Part shown: one piece after another, positions 13,401-25,843 of the stretch
Position numbering within the stretch: the stretch's first letter is position 1
Layout of the letters: each line of letters begins with the position of its first letter
NCBI GenBank assembly: GCA_010909725.1
Contig: JAACMV010000006.1
Coordinates: 372,001-436,000, forward strand
From: Picochlorum sp. 'celeri'
Taxonomy: Eukaryota > Chlorophyta > Trebouxiophyceae
DNA length: 64,000 nucleotides
Direction of reading: 5' to 3'
The notes under the pieces: generated by a model
What the model was told of the DNA's origin: nothing
Database searches by the model: none
The model's input: only the letters and a program-made list of their open reading frames with translations
Program-made: the position numbers and the translations under genes

Positions 13401-16400
13401 AAAGACGAGGACATATTCAGTATCTTCCGAGATGACCATTGAGTTTGAGGTGGACGGTCCATACCTAGCAATGGTCTTGCCGGCCTCAAAAGAGGAAGGC
13501 AAACTGATTAAGAAGCGCTACGCAGTTTTTAACTTTGATGGATCGTTGGCCGAACTGAAAGGGTTTGAATTAAAGCGTCGAGGAGAGCTCAAGGTCATTA
13601 AAGTCTTCCAAAGTGAAGTTTTTGATCAATTCTTGCTTGGTCACAATCTAGCATCATGCTATGATGCTGTCGCAGCTGTTGCCAATCGATGGCTCGATAT
13701 GCTTGACAGCAGGGGAGCAGATCTTACAGATCAGGAGCTAGTTGATCTAATCAGCGAATCTTCCGTGATGAGCAAAGGTTTGGACGAATATGATGGAAGG
13801 AAAAGTTGTGCCATAACTTGTGCTCGAAGGCTGGCAGAGTTTTTAGGGGATGGTCGCGTCCGAGACAAAGGATTAGTTTGTAATTATATTGTGTCGGCGT
13901 ATCCAAATGGATTACCGACCTCAGAAAGGGCTATACCCGTCGCAATATTCTCAACTGATCCATCGATTGCCAGAACATACATTAGAAAATGGTGTGGTGG
14001 GCATGTGGAATCAGGTATGACAGTATCCATATTCTAATACGGCAGTATCAATCTTTGTTTTCATTTTTGCTCATTTACACCTATTCTTTGAACTAATGCA
14101 GGTGAAAATCTAGTTCCTGATGTGAGGGATATCATTGATTGGGCCTACTACAGAGAGAGGCTTGGCAATGCAATCCAGAAGATCATCACAATTCCTGCTG
14201 CAATGCAGCACGTAGAGAATCCAGTACCGCGAATCAAGCATCCAGACTGGCTTCACAAAGTCATATCCGAGCGGAAGAGTAGAAACAAACAGGTCAATTT
14301 GGGGAGGTTCCTGAAACCTGGAAATCACCACAATAGTAACCCTGGGCCAGTAGCGAGGGATATGGAAGACTCTGTTCAAAAGGAGATTCGGACAATCGAC
14401 TGCTCTGCTTCTGAGAATGTTCCAGTGGACGTTAATTCTTTGGACCCGTCAAAAGGAGAATCTTCCAAGTCAAATCTCGTGTCTGCCAAGTATCAGAATT
14501 TCACTGGGTGGCTTGCATCTCGGAAGCTTTCTTGGCGGCGATCGAGGCTGAAACGAAAAAGACCTAAAACCTCGAATGATCCGCCTTTAGGTAAGAGCAA
14601 GGGAGCGAAAGCTAATTTAGAAGGTCTGCTTGTGCAACATATGGATTCTCTCACCAGCCATCCTTGGAATATTGTCTCCCTCTCAGAAACTAAAATACCT
14701 GGTTTGTTCAAAATGTGGGCCGTCATAAACCGGCAGATGCACGGCTTCATGGTGTCTGTACCGAGGATATTCTATGTGAATACTTCCCTCCCTGAGGATG
14801 ATGAGCTGATCCATTGGCTTGCTGGCAAGCTTGTCTCAAAGTCCCCATCGTTTGATGGAAGAGTGCACAGGATTTATCGATTTATGCTGAATGAAAAGGC
14901 GTATATAAACTATCTGCTAGATATCCAGGCAAAATTGATGTCCTGCCCAGAAATCTACGGAGTCTACGAGGCCCAGATACCCCTGGAATGGACTGCTGTA
15001 GTGGAGATTGGATGCGTAGCTCGAGTTTCGCCATCATCCAAGGGAATAACTGCTGCTGAAGGGTTCCGTTTATCAGATCTGCAACAAGAATCTGTTGTGA
15101 AAGGAGGATATTTCAACAAAGGAGAGAATCTAGGACATGCATTGCTTTTCCACTCAGATGATCAGGCCAGTGGAAGAGCTTTGTTCAGCTTGTACATTCC
15201 ATGGGAGCATAAATGCTTTGTCTGGGTAATTAATCCAGTACGAGGTGGGCAGAAAGACATTGTCCCGTCCACATTGAACAAAGTTTGGGATGAAACTGTT
15301 GCCTCGTGTCTGTCAGAAATTGAGGATTTGTCTGAAGAGAACTTTGACCCAAACAGACCCAATTACGAAATATCGTACGTGTCATCCCACGAAAAAGCCA
15401 TTAAATTAGTCCGGAAAGCGGTGAGATCTATAAGGTACGAAGGGAAAGATCAATGTATTGCAAGCATTTAGTTATGGATTTGACTGTGCATCACACGTGT
15501 TACAGGGATTTTTCGCAGCTGCCTGTGCTGACACTGGTTTCTTCTCCTAGTCCCAATATTTTGGTATATCAGGTACCAGAATTGCGTGATATGCCTCGCG
15601 CAGTAATGTCTTGTCCTGGGCAAGATGTATACCCAGCAATTGGCTGGCAGACACATGTTGTGAGAAAGTGCATGAGAGACATTCTCAGCTGTAAGACCTG
15701 GTTGCTGTTAAGGTTGGATGCAGCGCGATATGCGCATCTCCCAGTAGCTAGTTTTGGAGAGGATTGGATAATAGACACTTGTGATGCGTTGTTCTCACGG
15801 ACACTGCGAGATGCAGGTGTCCTCTCCTGGATCCGGGATGAATCCCAGCCTAGCCTGGCCTGTCATCCAGAAGATATTGCGAATAAGTTAGTCACCGAGG
15901 AGCAGAAAGAAAGAGTTCAACTTGCTTGGCCTGGGATGTACAGAGGGGTTTGCATACAGATCCAAATCAGCCACCTGGCAGTGAATGCTGTCTTAGAGGC
16001 TGCCACATTAGGAGAATTAGAGGGTGTCTTGCTATTAGAAGATCAGGATGACTGTGGACCAGCATTTAGAGTACTCAAGGGTTTAGCTCAAACGTGGGTA
16101 GAGGATGCACTCAGGCGGAATAACGTCTGTGCAGACACCCTGTTGAGACACATGTACAGGTGGCTTTGCAGTCGAAGCTCCCGCTTATTTGACACTAGAT
16201 TGATGCAAGCAGTACAAGATCTCATGAGGAAACTCATCCTCAATCTGGTCGGTGAAATGAAAAAATTGGGGGCAAAGGTTGTCTATATAGACAGTTCCTG
16301 CATCATTTTGTCAACAGGAAAGCACACGATGAAGGATGCTCTGGGTTACACTGACTACATCTTGGAGACACTGAAAAAGAGAGAATTGTTCCAATGGATG

Positions 16401-17438
16401 GCACTAGCTCCTGAGAAAGCATGGAGTACTCTTCTGTTTTTGGACAAGTACAATTTTCTTGGTCTGAGAGCACCACTGCCAGACACCATGGCAGATGCCA
16501 TGTCACAAAAGCCTGGGTCCCTTTCATCAGGCTCCCAATTGCTCGAGTCAGACGAGATAGAGATCACGCACGAATCGCTGCAGAAACCATCCTTTGACTA
16601 TACTCTAAACCTGATGGAGTATTTACCAAGTGCTCTTACTGATGCATTTGTGTCTGCAATTGCCGAGTTTGTGTGGTTGCCATGGAAGCATGCCATGTTG
16701 TCACAGATGGGCAAGACTCGTGGACCAATGGATGATATTCTGGCGTTGCAGAATGCATGGATTGAAGAAAATCTGCCTTCAAAGATGACTGAAAAGCTTC
16801 TCAGGGCAACAAGGCATATTGCCTTGCATATCGGAAGCCATGATGGCCAGCCGGATCACAGATTCCCTCTCCGAGCAGGGTCTCATTCGAGTGATGCAGA
16901 GCAAGGTACTCCTGTCCTTGCCTTTGTCAAATCTGTCTGCCACATGTACTCACTGGACAGGCAACACACCAGAGCAGTGGCTACGCTGAGACGGCAACTC
17001 TTGAGGATGATTCATGTCAAAGAGTTTGGTCCTGAAGCAGAATGGAAAGATCCATGCGCCTCGCTCGTGATCCAGGATGTCATTTGCCCAGAATGTCAAA
17101 ATTGCCAGGATATAGACATCTGCAGAGACCCCACCCTACAGGATGGCAACTTGCAATGCCACCTCTGTGGGGCAGAGAGAGATGCCAACTTTCTGGAAAC
17201 AAGACTCATTGAAATGCTCCACAGCATTATTGAGGGCTTCCTCGTGCAGGATGTCAAATGCCAAAAGTGTGGATCCACCGGGAATGAGCATCTCAGGCGA
17301 CAATGTGACGTGTGCGGAGGACAGATGCATTCCACAACCTCTTGTCAGACAGTCCAAGATACAATCCACGTCATCGAACGTGTCGCAGATATCCAAGGAA
17401 TGCAAACCCTTCATGAATTAGCACAACAATTAATTTAA
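10410..17438 (+). CDS. POLE: DNA polymerase epsilon catalytic subunit A
   Basis: The leading-strand replicative polymerase with 3'-5' proofreading. Five exons (10410-10694, 10785-13217, 13288-14014, 14102-15434, 15506-17438) give about 2236 residues, the family size. Exo I is [14 protein letters not shown] (Asp295, Glu297), Exo II is [12 protein letters not shown] and Exo III is [13 protein letters not shown]. Polymerase motif A is [11 protein letters not shown] (Asp650), motif B is [10 protein letters not shown] and motif C is LDTDGIW (Asp889, Asp891). The Fe-S cysteines of the palm are visible as [13 protein letters not shown] (675, 678, 687) plus a later Cys. The inactive C-terminal B-family half is present and ends in the CysA (CPEC...CHLC) and CysB (CQKC...CDVC) modules that bind the B subunit. 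Intron 1 is 90 bp with no in-frame stop. PCMT starts 33 bp downstream. Confidence 0.97.
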
Positions 17439-17454
17439 TAAAAGGCACTACACG

Positions 17455-17459
17455 TGTAA
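17455..17459 (+). promoter_or_regulatory. TGTAA poly(A) signal of POLE
   Basis: The pentamer lies 17 bp after the POLE stop and 13 bp before the PCMT ATG. Cleavage 10-20 bases further on would fall at or inside the next gene. Confidence 0.5.
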
Positions 17460-17471
17460 TTCTTGCGCATT

Positions 17472-18176
17472 ATGTACACAATGAATGCTCTGGTAGACTC
17501 GCTGGTTTCCAGCAGAGTTATTCACTCTCGTCAAGTTGAACGGGTCTTCCGCAGACTGGACAGGAAACTGTTCTGTCCTGCAGGGGAGGATGACGAGATA
17601 GTCTACAGAGACAGTCCAGCTGGTATTGGGTGTGGTCAGACGATATCTGCACCCCATATGCATGCCACATGCCTGGAGTGGTGCAGGGCCCACTTGGCCC
17701 AGATGCCCTCCTCGCAACGAGGCAGTCGCATTACTATATTAGACATTGGTAGTGGTTCTGGATATCTATCAGCAGCGTTTGCTGCACTATTAGATGATAT
17801 GTCTCTGCTTGCCAGAGAAGAGGCATCCAATCAGCCACAAGTGGTTGGTGTTGAACTGTATGAGGAATTGGCAAGGGGATCAATTGAGAATATTAGAAGA
17901 GCTGCCCCAGATCTTGCTCCTTTCATTGAGATTGTCACGGATAATGCATATACCCATCGTGAAGATGAGAAGTTTGATTTCATCCATGTGGGTGCTGCTG
18001 CTGAAGAGATTCCGCAGTCTCTTGTCAGACTCATGAAGAATGGTGGGCGCATGGTCCTGCCAGTCGGAGATATTGGTGGTATACAGCATATGACGATAGT
18101 GGATAAGGATGTGGATGGACAAGGTGTGATATCCAAGAAAGTCATGGATGTCCGATATGTTCCTCTTGTCAAGTAA
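17472..18176 (+). CDS. Protein-L-isoaspartate O-methyltransferase (PCMT/PIMT)
   Basis: Repairs spontaneously damaged proteins by methylating L-isoaspartyl residues with S-adenosylmethionine. It is a single exon of 234 residues; the ATG at 17472 is used, with a second Met three codons on. The family block DSPAGIGCGQTISAPHMHA lies near residue 60. The SAM-binding motif I is ILDIGSGSGYLSA, followed by VVGVELYEELA, FDFIHVGAAAEEIP and GGRMVLPVGD. No presequence is seen, so it is probably cytosolic. The very short spacing after POLE suggests the 5' UTR or promoter overlaps the POLE 3' end. It is convergent with the rhomboid gene, with 71 bp between stops. Confidence 0.94.
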   Translation: MYTMNALVDSLVSSRVIHSRQVERVFRRLDRKLFCPAGEDDEIVYRDSPAGIGCGQTISAPHMHATCLEWCRAHLAQMPSSQRGSRITILDIGSGSGYLSAAFAALLDDMSLLAREEASNQPQVVGVELYEELARGSIENIRRAAPDLAPFIEIVTDNAYTHREDEKFDFIHVGAAAEEIPQSLVRLMKNGGRMVLPVGDIGGIQHMTIVDKDVDGQGVISKKVMDVRYVPLVK

Positions 18177-18247
18177 AATATTGGTATCATTATTATTGAT
18201 CCACATTGTCAGAATTGTCGTATTTATAAAACAACAAAGATACTCTA

Positions 18248-19245
18248 TCAGAGTTTGAAAACTTTTCGAGGAGGACAAGCAAAGGTTTGGATGATTGGCA
18301 CATCGACCAACCAGACACCGTCTCTTCCCTTGATGTAACAGAGCTCATAGGCAGGCCCAAGGAGAAATGCCAGCATGGCGCCTCCCAGAAATCCGCCCAG
18401 ATGACCCCATTCATCTATATCAGGTAATAAAAGACCTATACCGAAATTCAAGAGCACCGTGATGCTTAATCGAACCACGGTAGCACTACCTCTGTTCTTG
18501 TACAAGACCTTGTTGCGCGCAAAGTACACAATGAGAGCACCTGCCAGGCCAAATATAGCTCCAGAAGCCCCGAGGGATGGCGTATCGTCCCCGAAATATG
18601 AGAAAATATTACCTGCAACCGCGGCATACAAATATATCATCAAAAATCGCTTCCTGCCACACGTCCATTCACACACAGTTCCCAAGGAATGAAGGGAGAG
18701 CATGTTGAGCAACAGATGAGCCGGGCTTCCATGTAGAAATGCCGGCGTTAGTAGCCTCCAATACTCTCCAGCATCAATGAGGTCATTGACTTTGATTCCT
18801 GCCATGGTAATACCGGGAAAGACCAGCTGCAACATAAAGATTGCCACATTCGTGACAATGAGTGTATCAGATACTAAGCGAGCTGGACTTGTGAGTGGTA
18901 TTTCAGGTATATTGGGCACATGGTGTGCAGGAGGTGGCCCCTCAGGTGCTACATCATCTCGACTGCGCAGTGAAAACCAAGAAATGAGGCCACATATCAA
19001 CGTTATCAAGTCCTTCTCAAGTTTACACACCTGTCCAAGGAAGAGAAGCATGTGCTCTGTGGATGACCACCCTTGCGTTTGTCATTCCATTTCTCATCTA
19101 TACATCTCATAGAATTCAAATGCCTCACATCCAATGCCCTAGTCTTTGCAGGAATGGTTTGGACCGAGTGTCGGACTATTCCAACGACAGACCCACGTTT
19201 GCCCTGCAAAGGATAGAATCTCATTCCAAATGATCCAATATACAT
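18248..19245 (-). CDS. Rhomboid intramembrane serine protease, probable organelle form
   Basis: Exons 19245-19031 and 18962-18248 (68-bp intron GTGTGT...GCGCAG) give 309 residues. The first exon supplies a basic, acid-poor N-terminus of about 70 residues (MYIGSFGMRFYPLQGKRGS, then VRHSVQTIPAKTRALDVRH), which looks like a plastid or mitochondrial targeting peptide. The membrane core has the rhomboid elements in order: HLLLNMLSLHSLG, GASGAIFGLAGALIV with the catalytic Ser, and WGHLGGFLGGAMLAFLLG with the catalytic His. The short loop-1 and compact six-TM core resemble plant plastid rhomboids. Without splicing, a downstream ATG would give a protein lacking the presequence; the spliced model is preferred because phase and splice sites both fit. 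Confidence 0.88.
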
Positions 19246-19474
19246 GCTTATAAGATATATTGCATTAATTAAGGCTATTTAAGGGCGGAGAATGCCGTAT
19301 CACGAAGATGGATCACCATCTCTTCAATTTCCCTTTCCGGAAATCCCGGATCCGGGATGCATCCCATATGGCTCAGCTGGACATGTGCCTTATTATTGGT
19401 GGCAAACCTCATTTTATCGACAAGCCTAGAAGACAACGTGATGCATGTTACATGGATACCATTTTGGTGACACC

Positions 19475-21911
19475 TTATACAATTTCAGGGTCTATTGGCT
19501 CAGAAGAAGAGTCCTTCTCGGAACTCATGATGGAATAAATTCGGTCTGCAAATGCCTTGGTGGACTCTATAGGATACCCACCAGTCAATAAGGCTGTGTC
19601 ATACAACAATGAAATCTGATCCTTGATCGCTTCCTCATTCTTCTTGGAGACTTCATTTGCAAGATTCTTGATGATTGAATGTTTGGGGTTGATTTCCAAG
19701 ATTCTGCGACCCTTCATGTATTCAGCAGCCTGAGAGTCGCCCAACGCTTGGGCCTTCATGATTCGTTCCATGTTTGCACTCCAGCCAAACTTGCTTGCAA
19801 CGACAACAGCTGGCGTGTCTGTCAAACGATTAGTGATGGTTACTTTCTCAATCTTGTCTCCCAGAAGAGTCTTCATGAAATCTGTGAGAGGTTTGAGTTC
19901 ACTAGCCTTCTCTTCCAGAGCCTTCTTGTCTTCATCAGTCTCACCCAAAGAGAGATCTTCCTTTGTTACGTCAACAAGTGGCATGCCTTCAAACTCACCA
20001 AGATTTGCCATGGCAATTTCATCTATTGGTTCTGTCAAGTAGAGAACCTCGAACCCTTTGCTTGCCAATTGCTCAACATATGGGGATGCCTGGGCTGCAT
20101 CTTTGGAATCTGCAGCCAAATAATAGATGGATTCTTGTCCTTCCTTCTTGCCAGAGACATACTCTTCCAATGAGGTATACCCAGCACCAGATAAGTTTGA
20201 GGAGAATCGAAGCAACTTTGCCAGCACTTGTCTATTACCCTCATCTTCAAGCACACCCAGCTTAATATTCCTTCCAAATGCCTCCCAGAATGTAATATAG
20301 GTATCATCTTTTGTTCCCTCTTCTTTGCTCTTCTCTGCCATGGCAGTGATTGCGTCGAGTGTTCGTTTCACCAACTGTCGCTTGATGGCCCGCACAACTC
20401 TGCTTTCTTGGAGAATCTCTCTGGACACATTGAGGGGAAGATCTGCAGAGTCGACCACTCCTTTGACAAAACTGAGATATCGCGGCATGAGATCCTCATC
20501 AAACTCATCAGAAATAAATACTCTCTTCACATACAGCCTGATGTTCTTGGACTTTTGCATAGCCTCCTGTTGATCAAATGGAGCCATCCCTGGAATGAAA
20601 AGCAGAGAAGAGAATTCAATGGTACCTTCCACATTGAAATGGATCTGATCCAAAGGATCGATAAACTCTCTGAATGTGGACTTGAAAAAGGATGCATATT
20701 CCTCTTTTGACACATCCCTTGGGGGCCTCGTCCAAAGAGGCTTGTTGTCATTCTGAATCTCCCAGTCCTCTGAGCTCTCCCACTCAGTCTTCATCACCGG
20801 ATCTACTGGGTCCGCAGAATCTTTTCCTTCCTTTTTCGCTGCCTCATCAGCCTCCTCCTGCTTCTTCTTTGTAGCATCCTCATCCACAACTTCTTTGGAG
20901 TTCTGCTTGGTAGTCCACAGGTTGATTGGGAATGAAATAAACTCACTGTACTGCTTGATCAAACTAGACAACTTGGCAGCATCAGCTATATCTGCTGCGT
21001 CTTCTTTCAAGTGAAGCGTGATCCTCGTACCCCGTGCAATGTCATTCACATCCTCCTTGATGGTGTACGAGTGAGATCCTGCAGTAGATTCCCAACACCA
21101 CTGCTTGGGATCATCATTACTCTTTGTCTGAACAGTCACCTTGTCAGCAACTAAAAATGCCGAGTAAAACCCGACACCAAACTGACCAATCAAATTCGCA
21201 TCACCCTCCTTCATAGCCTCCATAAACTTGGCAGTGCCACTCCGAGCAATCGTCCCCAGAGAAGACAAGAGCTCATCCTTGCTCATCCCAACCCCCGAAT
21301 CTTCAATCACAACCGTACGCGCATCCTTATCAGCCTTGATTCGAATGCCCAGCTCTGATCCAGAATCGTATTGGGATGGGTCTTGCAAGGCCAGCAAGCG
21401 GATCTTGTCCAATGCATCACTTGCATTGGACACCAATTCCCTCAAAAACACCTCCCGATTACTATACAAACTATTCACAATCATATCCATCAAGCGATCC
21501 ACCTCCGCCTGATAGGTGAAGGTCTCCTCCTCAACAGCTGAACACACAGCCACAGGTGAGGTGTGATACCCATGACGGCCCTGCAGAGTAGTACAGGACC
21601 CCACAAGGGGTCGTGCTGCAAACCCGAGCGGCGTGCTCGCACCCATGCCCCGCACATGACCAATCAATACACGCCGTGTCATAGATGAAGAATGCATTCC
21701 CAAGGACGCCTGCACAACCACGCATGCGGAAGAATTAGGAATTACCCCCCAAACCATCTTCAATCCATGAAGCCATGGTTTCAGTATCAGAATGAAATCA
21801 TTGGATTATTAATGAAACAATGAGGCATACCTGAGCACGCACTGGAGTTGACAGAGATCTGGCCATGGTACCAATACGAATAAAGAATGCCTTGTGTCGA
21901 GCTACAAGCAT
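19475..21911 (-). CDS. Organellar HSP90 chaperone (TRAP1/HSP90.5-HSP90.6 type)
   Basis: An ATP-driven chaperone. Exons 21911-21831 and 21709-19475 (121-bp intron GTATGC...TGTGCAG) give 771 residues. The presequence of about 85 residues is Arg/Ser-rich (MLVARHKAFFIRIGTMARSL, later GHVRGMGASTPLGFAARP), so the protein enters mitochondria or plastid. The GHKL ATPase motifs are ELVSNASDALDKIR, VIEDSGVGMSKDEL and LIGQFGVGFYSAFLVADK; the middle-domain block is PLNVSREILQESR. The C-terminus is EPIDPEIV, without the cytosolic MEEVD. LMDMIVNSLYSNREVFLREL and GTAKFM lean slightly to the mitochondrial plant type, but plastid cannot be excluded. An ATG at 21866 is an alternative start. TGTAA lies 23 bp after the stop. 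Confidence 0.93.
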
Positions 21912-22058
21912 GAACGTATGGATTTCCTTCTTATTATTTTCTTGAATTATCTTTTTATGAATTAAACTATCGATTGATTGATGATTGAGCAAGCACAGAG
22001 GTTTGAAGGAAGAATGAAGGACAAGTGATGCATCCCTTCCAGAACCTTCTACTATGTA

Positions 22059-23405
22059 TTACACAATATAGGCTCTTCGGGCATCCATGGAAGAAAAGAC
22101 CTCCTCAGTGATTGGGCACCGGATAGGATACTCATCATCCTGGAGTATACTCTCCACGTTATTCAGATGTGGATCCAGACACATGAGTCCTGTAGTGATT
22201 GCTTCTTCACCATAGACGTATCCATTTGGTAGCACCATGGGTGCATTGGATCCTTCCATAATCTTCCCTGTGATTGGGCAGACTAGTTTTGATACAGTTC
22301 TTTTGGAATATGGCAATGCCTCTGCTATTCTGCAAAGAGCGGGGCTCCGCATTGGGTCACCATCTCTACTACACTTGCTGCTGTGCATGCCCAGTGGGGT
22401 TTTCAATGCAGATATCCCTGCCTCCAGGTGGATTTCTAGAGGAGAGGTCAATGGTAGTCCGTGTAGTCTAAAAAATTCGTGTCGCATTTGTTGAACCAAA
22501 CCCGCCCACCTGTCTTGAGGGGAGAAATGGGTTGCTGTTCTACCACCGAGGCGGGGTGATGCAAGGACAAGTGCTGCAGCAGCCTGCTGAAACTCTGACA
22601 GATTGGCCGACGCATATGGAGCCAAATATGTCTTTGCATATTCTATCGCATTCCTCTGTCGCTCTTTCCATGAGCATGTATCAGAGTGTTTGAAGAGTAC
22701 CTGAAGGAATTCCTGTACATGCAATTGGAATGGCAAACTGCTCTTGAGCTTTTTCAATTTCGCCTGGTGATCCTTGCACCAGGCCAACGCAACACTACAC
22801 CAGCAACCACGCTCCAAAGACACCGCCAAATCTTGCATCTCTTTAAATCCATCTATATCCAACAGCATGGCTGCCTCCTTCATACTTGTACGCTGCAACA
22901 TGCATTGAAGGCTCTTCTCATATCCACACCGTGCAATATATTCTTGCACCAACAGCTGAATCCTCTCCCCAGCATTCCATTCTACATATGACATACCCTT
23001 CACTGCCTGGGGACTTTTCATCCGCAACAAATACCCAACTCTGGAACGGCATTGATCCAGATATTTCTTCTCCTCCATCCCAATCTCAGTCAACCGTGCC
23101 CTCAGCTCTCGTACCTTGGCCAACACTCTCTCAACCGCTCCCTTCACATCCTCATTCTTCTCATCTCTTGTATTCAGTAGTGCAACAGAATTCTGGATGG
23201 ATTCAATGACATATTTACGCTCCCTCGTCACTCGTTTCAATGTATCCAATGGCACTGTCAAAATGGACACATCCCATGCAAATAGAGGATCATTTCCCAC
23301 GGATTCTTCTGCTTTTACTTCTACTGGGCAATCCGTATTTACTGGAAGGGTACCAGCATCGGGGACTGCCCCATTGGTCTGTTCCGACATCTGTATTCCA
23401 TCCAT
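22059..23405 (-). CDS. MAEA/FYV10/GID9 subunit of the CTLH (GID) E3 ubiquitin ligase
   Basis: Single exon, 448 residues. Order of parts: an acidic N-terminus, a coiled region (about 50-120), a LisH-like and CTLH segment (RIQLLVQEYIARCGYEKSL, then ERGCWCSVALAWCKDHQAKL), a CRA-like helical block (ECLL-type with IEYAKTYLAPYA) and a C-terminal degenerate RING (LVCPITGKIME ... IRCPITEEVF). This is the MAEA/Gid9 architecture; the partner is RMD5/Gid2. In yeast the complex degrades gluconeogenic enzymes; a nuclear/cytosolic ubiquitin-ligase role is inferred here. The ATG at 23405 is the first in frame, with another Met five codons later. Confidence 0.9.
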   Translation of the reverse strand: MDGIQMSEQTNGAVPDAGTLPVNTDCPVEVKAEESVGNDPLFAWDVSILTVPLDTLKRVTRERKYVIESIQNSVALLNTRDEKNEDVKGAVERVLAKVRELRARLTEIGMEEKKYLDQCRSRVGYLLRMKSPQAVKGMSYVEWNAGERIQLLVQEYIARCGYEKSLQCMLQRTSMKEAAMLLDIDGFKEMQDLAVSLERGCWCSVALAWCKDHQAKLKKLKSSLPFQLHVQEFLQVLFKHSDTCSWKERQRNAIEYAKTYLAPYASANLSEFQQAAAALVLASPRLGGRTATHFSPQDRWAGLVQQMRHEFFRLHGLPLTSPLEIHLEAGISALKTPLGMHSSKCSRDGDPMRSPALCRIAEALPYSKRTVSKLVCPITGKIMEGSNAPMVLPNGYVYGEEAITTGLMCLDPHLNNVESILQDDEYPIRCPITEEVFSSMDARRAYIV

Positions 23406-23713
23406 GGAAGAAGGAATACACGAGAGGTTCTCTCTCTGTCTCTCTTTGTTGATTATTATTACTACTAGTAGCAGTACTAGTACTTGTAATAGTAAAATAA
23501 ACTATGCAACAAAAGCGTAGTTGGCTGTCTTTCTCCCTTTCTCGAGAGGAGTGGGTTTGCAGCATTCGAATGCAAAGTCCGTAAATAAACATTTAAAATA
23601 CTTTGGATGGCGTACGTGGTTTGTCTAATTCTACTACGGTCTCTGTCCATTCCAGCAGATCCACTGAGTAATCCTTCTGTAAAGATATTTTAAATCGATA
23701 TCATTGGAACAAC
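23406..23713. other. Divergent intergenic region between MAEA and SHMT
   Basis: A shared 5' region for two divergent genes. It holds an ACT/AGT-rich microsatellite-like stretch at about 23455-23490. No gene is seen. Confidence 0.45.
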
Positions 23714-25611
23714 ATGGCAGGGATATTGCAAACTGTGCTGAAGAGACAGGGCAAGAGATCTCTGTCTCTGGTCCACCAGCAACAGAGTTGGTGGTTTGGG
23801 AAGAAAGTCTCATTGCAGCAGGATGGGATGGCTGATGCCACTAGGCAGTATTCTGCTGCTGCAGAGCCAGTTGCTGTGTCTAATGATGCGGATTATGAGA
23901 AGTTTTCTTCAGATGCGAATAGGGCACATGTGACGGTGCGTGTTTGATGTGGTTGTATTCTGAGGAAGGGGGGATTGCTGACTGTTTTTACTATATAATG
24001 ATGTTGTTTTGATGATTGGGATGTATGGATGAGTGCGGGTGTAGACGTAGGGTCTACCACCCACTCTCCTCCTTTTACTACTACTATTACTATGTCAGAC
24101 ATACAATACTCTACGTATATCTTTCGAGTAGAGGAGAGGATGTTCAGGTCAAAGAGTGAGTGACTGAGTGACTGACTTCATTATGTATAAATATGCAGTG
24201 GCCAAAGGTGCTGAATCAGTCACTGGAGCAGGTGGACCCTGAACTGTATGACATTATTGAGCATGAGAAGAACAGGCAGTACAAGGGTTTGGAGTTGATT
24301 CCATCAGAGAATTTTGTGAGCAAATCTGTGATGGAGGCTGTTGGGTCTGTGATGACAAACAAGTACAGTGAGGGATATCCAGGGGCGAGGTATTATGGGG
24401 GTAATGAGTTCATTGATCAAGCAGAGCGGTTGTGCCAGCAGAGGGCATTGGAGGTTTTTGGATTGGACCCAGAGAAGTGGGGGGTCAATGTCCAGAGTTT
24501 GTCTGGATCTCCGGCAAACTTCCAGGTGTACACTGCATTGCTGAAGCCACATGATAGGATCATGGGGCTGGATTTGCCTCATGGAGGGCATTTGTCGCAT
24601 GGGTTCCAGACGGATACAAAGAAGATTTCTGCCACCAGTATCTTTTTCGAAACAATGCCTTACAGATTGAATGAAGAGACGGGGCTGATTGATTACGACA
24701 TGTTGGAAACGACAGCATCTTTATTCAGGCCGAAATTGCTCGTGGCAGGTGCCAGTGCATACACAAGGCATTATGATTACCCAAGGATGCGGGCGATTGC
24801 TGACAAGCACAAGGCAGTCTTGCTGGCAGATATGGCCCATATTTCTGGTCTGGTGGCAGCAGGTCTGGTACCCAGTCCATTTGAATATGCTGATGTGGTG
24901 ACCACGACAACCCATAAATCTCTGAGAGGTCCTCGTGGAGCCATGATTTTCTACAGAAAGGGGGAGACGGGAAAGACTGACAAGAAGACTGGCAAGCCAG
25001 TTATGTATGATTTGGAAGGACCAATCAACTTCTCAGTCTTCCCAGGATTACAGGGTGGGCCACACAACCATACCATCTCAGGTTTGGCATGTGCATTGAA
25101 GCAGGCACAGGGCAAGGAATTTGTCGATTACCAAACCCAGGTGCTGAGAAACTCACAGGCATTGGCAAAGGGTCTCGCAGAGCGAGATTTCTCCCTTGTG
25201 TCCGGAGGCACAGAAAATCACATTGTCCTGACAGATTTGAGGCCTAAACAGGTGGATGGATCTAGAGTTGAAAGAGTTTTGGAATTGGCACACATTGCTG
25301 CCAACAAGAACACCGTCCCAGGAGATGTCTCTGCCATGGTCCCAGGAGGACTCAGAATGGGATCCCCAGCTCTTACCTCGAGAGGCTTTGTGGAAGCTGA
25401 TTTTGAGCAAGTGGCAGAATTCGTTGACAGGGCAGTGGGAATAGCAGCTTCAATCAAGAAGGAAACCGGACCCAAATTGAAAGACTTCAGGGAATACCTG
25501 GCAGAGAACGAAGACAGTAGAATCACAGAGCTCCGAGAGCAAGTGGAAGACTTTGCCAAGCAATTCCCAACTGTTGGGTTCGAGAAAGCTTCAATGCGCT
25601 ACAAAGACTGA
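23714..25611 (+). CDS. Serine hydroxymethyltransferase, organellar
   Basis: Interconverts serine and glycine with tetrahydrofolate, feeding one-carbon units; in algal mitochondria it works with glycine decarboxylase in photorespiration. Exons 23714-23935 and 24199-25611 (263-bp intron, GTGCGT...TATGCAG) give 544 residues. The first exon is a targeting sequence ([20 protein letters not shown], then RQYSAAAEP). The second has [36 protein letters not shown] and the PLP-lysine block [16 protein letters not shown] with Lys314. The intron contains GTGACTGA twice in tandem. TGTAA follows at 25664. A mitochondrial location is inferred from the presequence; plastid remains possible. Confidence 0.95.
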
Positions 25612-25663
25612 GTGGCAATCACCTGAGGTGACCTACTATCCAATTGTTGTTATGTTTCACACA

Positions 25664-25668
25664 TGTAA
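25664..25668 (+). promoter_or_regulatory. TGTAA poly(A) signal of SHMT
   Basis: Located 53 bp after the SHMT stop, in the 231-bp convergent gap before the GapA stop. It fits the green-algal signal. Confidence 0.5.
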
Positions 25669-25843
25669 ATGAATTCTCATCCTCTTTTTGTGGGCAGCAT
25701 TTTTACATCATACAACCACATCAAAAATAGTTTATGGTACCTATGACATGATATAAATCAAACTTTTGTCAGAAATGCTGGGTATTGTGACAATGTCCAG
25801 CACCGCTGACTGCTTACTTTGACACTGAGACTAAATGTAGCAT

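Noticed and set aside
19308..19538. 76-codon plus-strand ORF overlapping the HSP90 3' end
   Set aside because: Overlaps real HSP90 coding sequence, has no domain and lies in the rhomboid-HSP90 gap.
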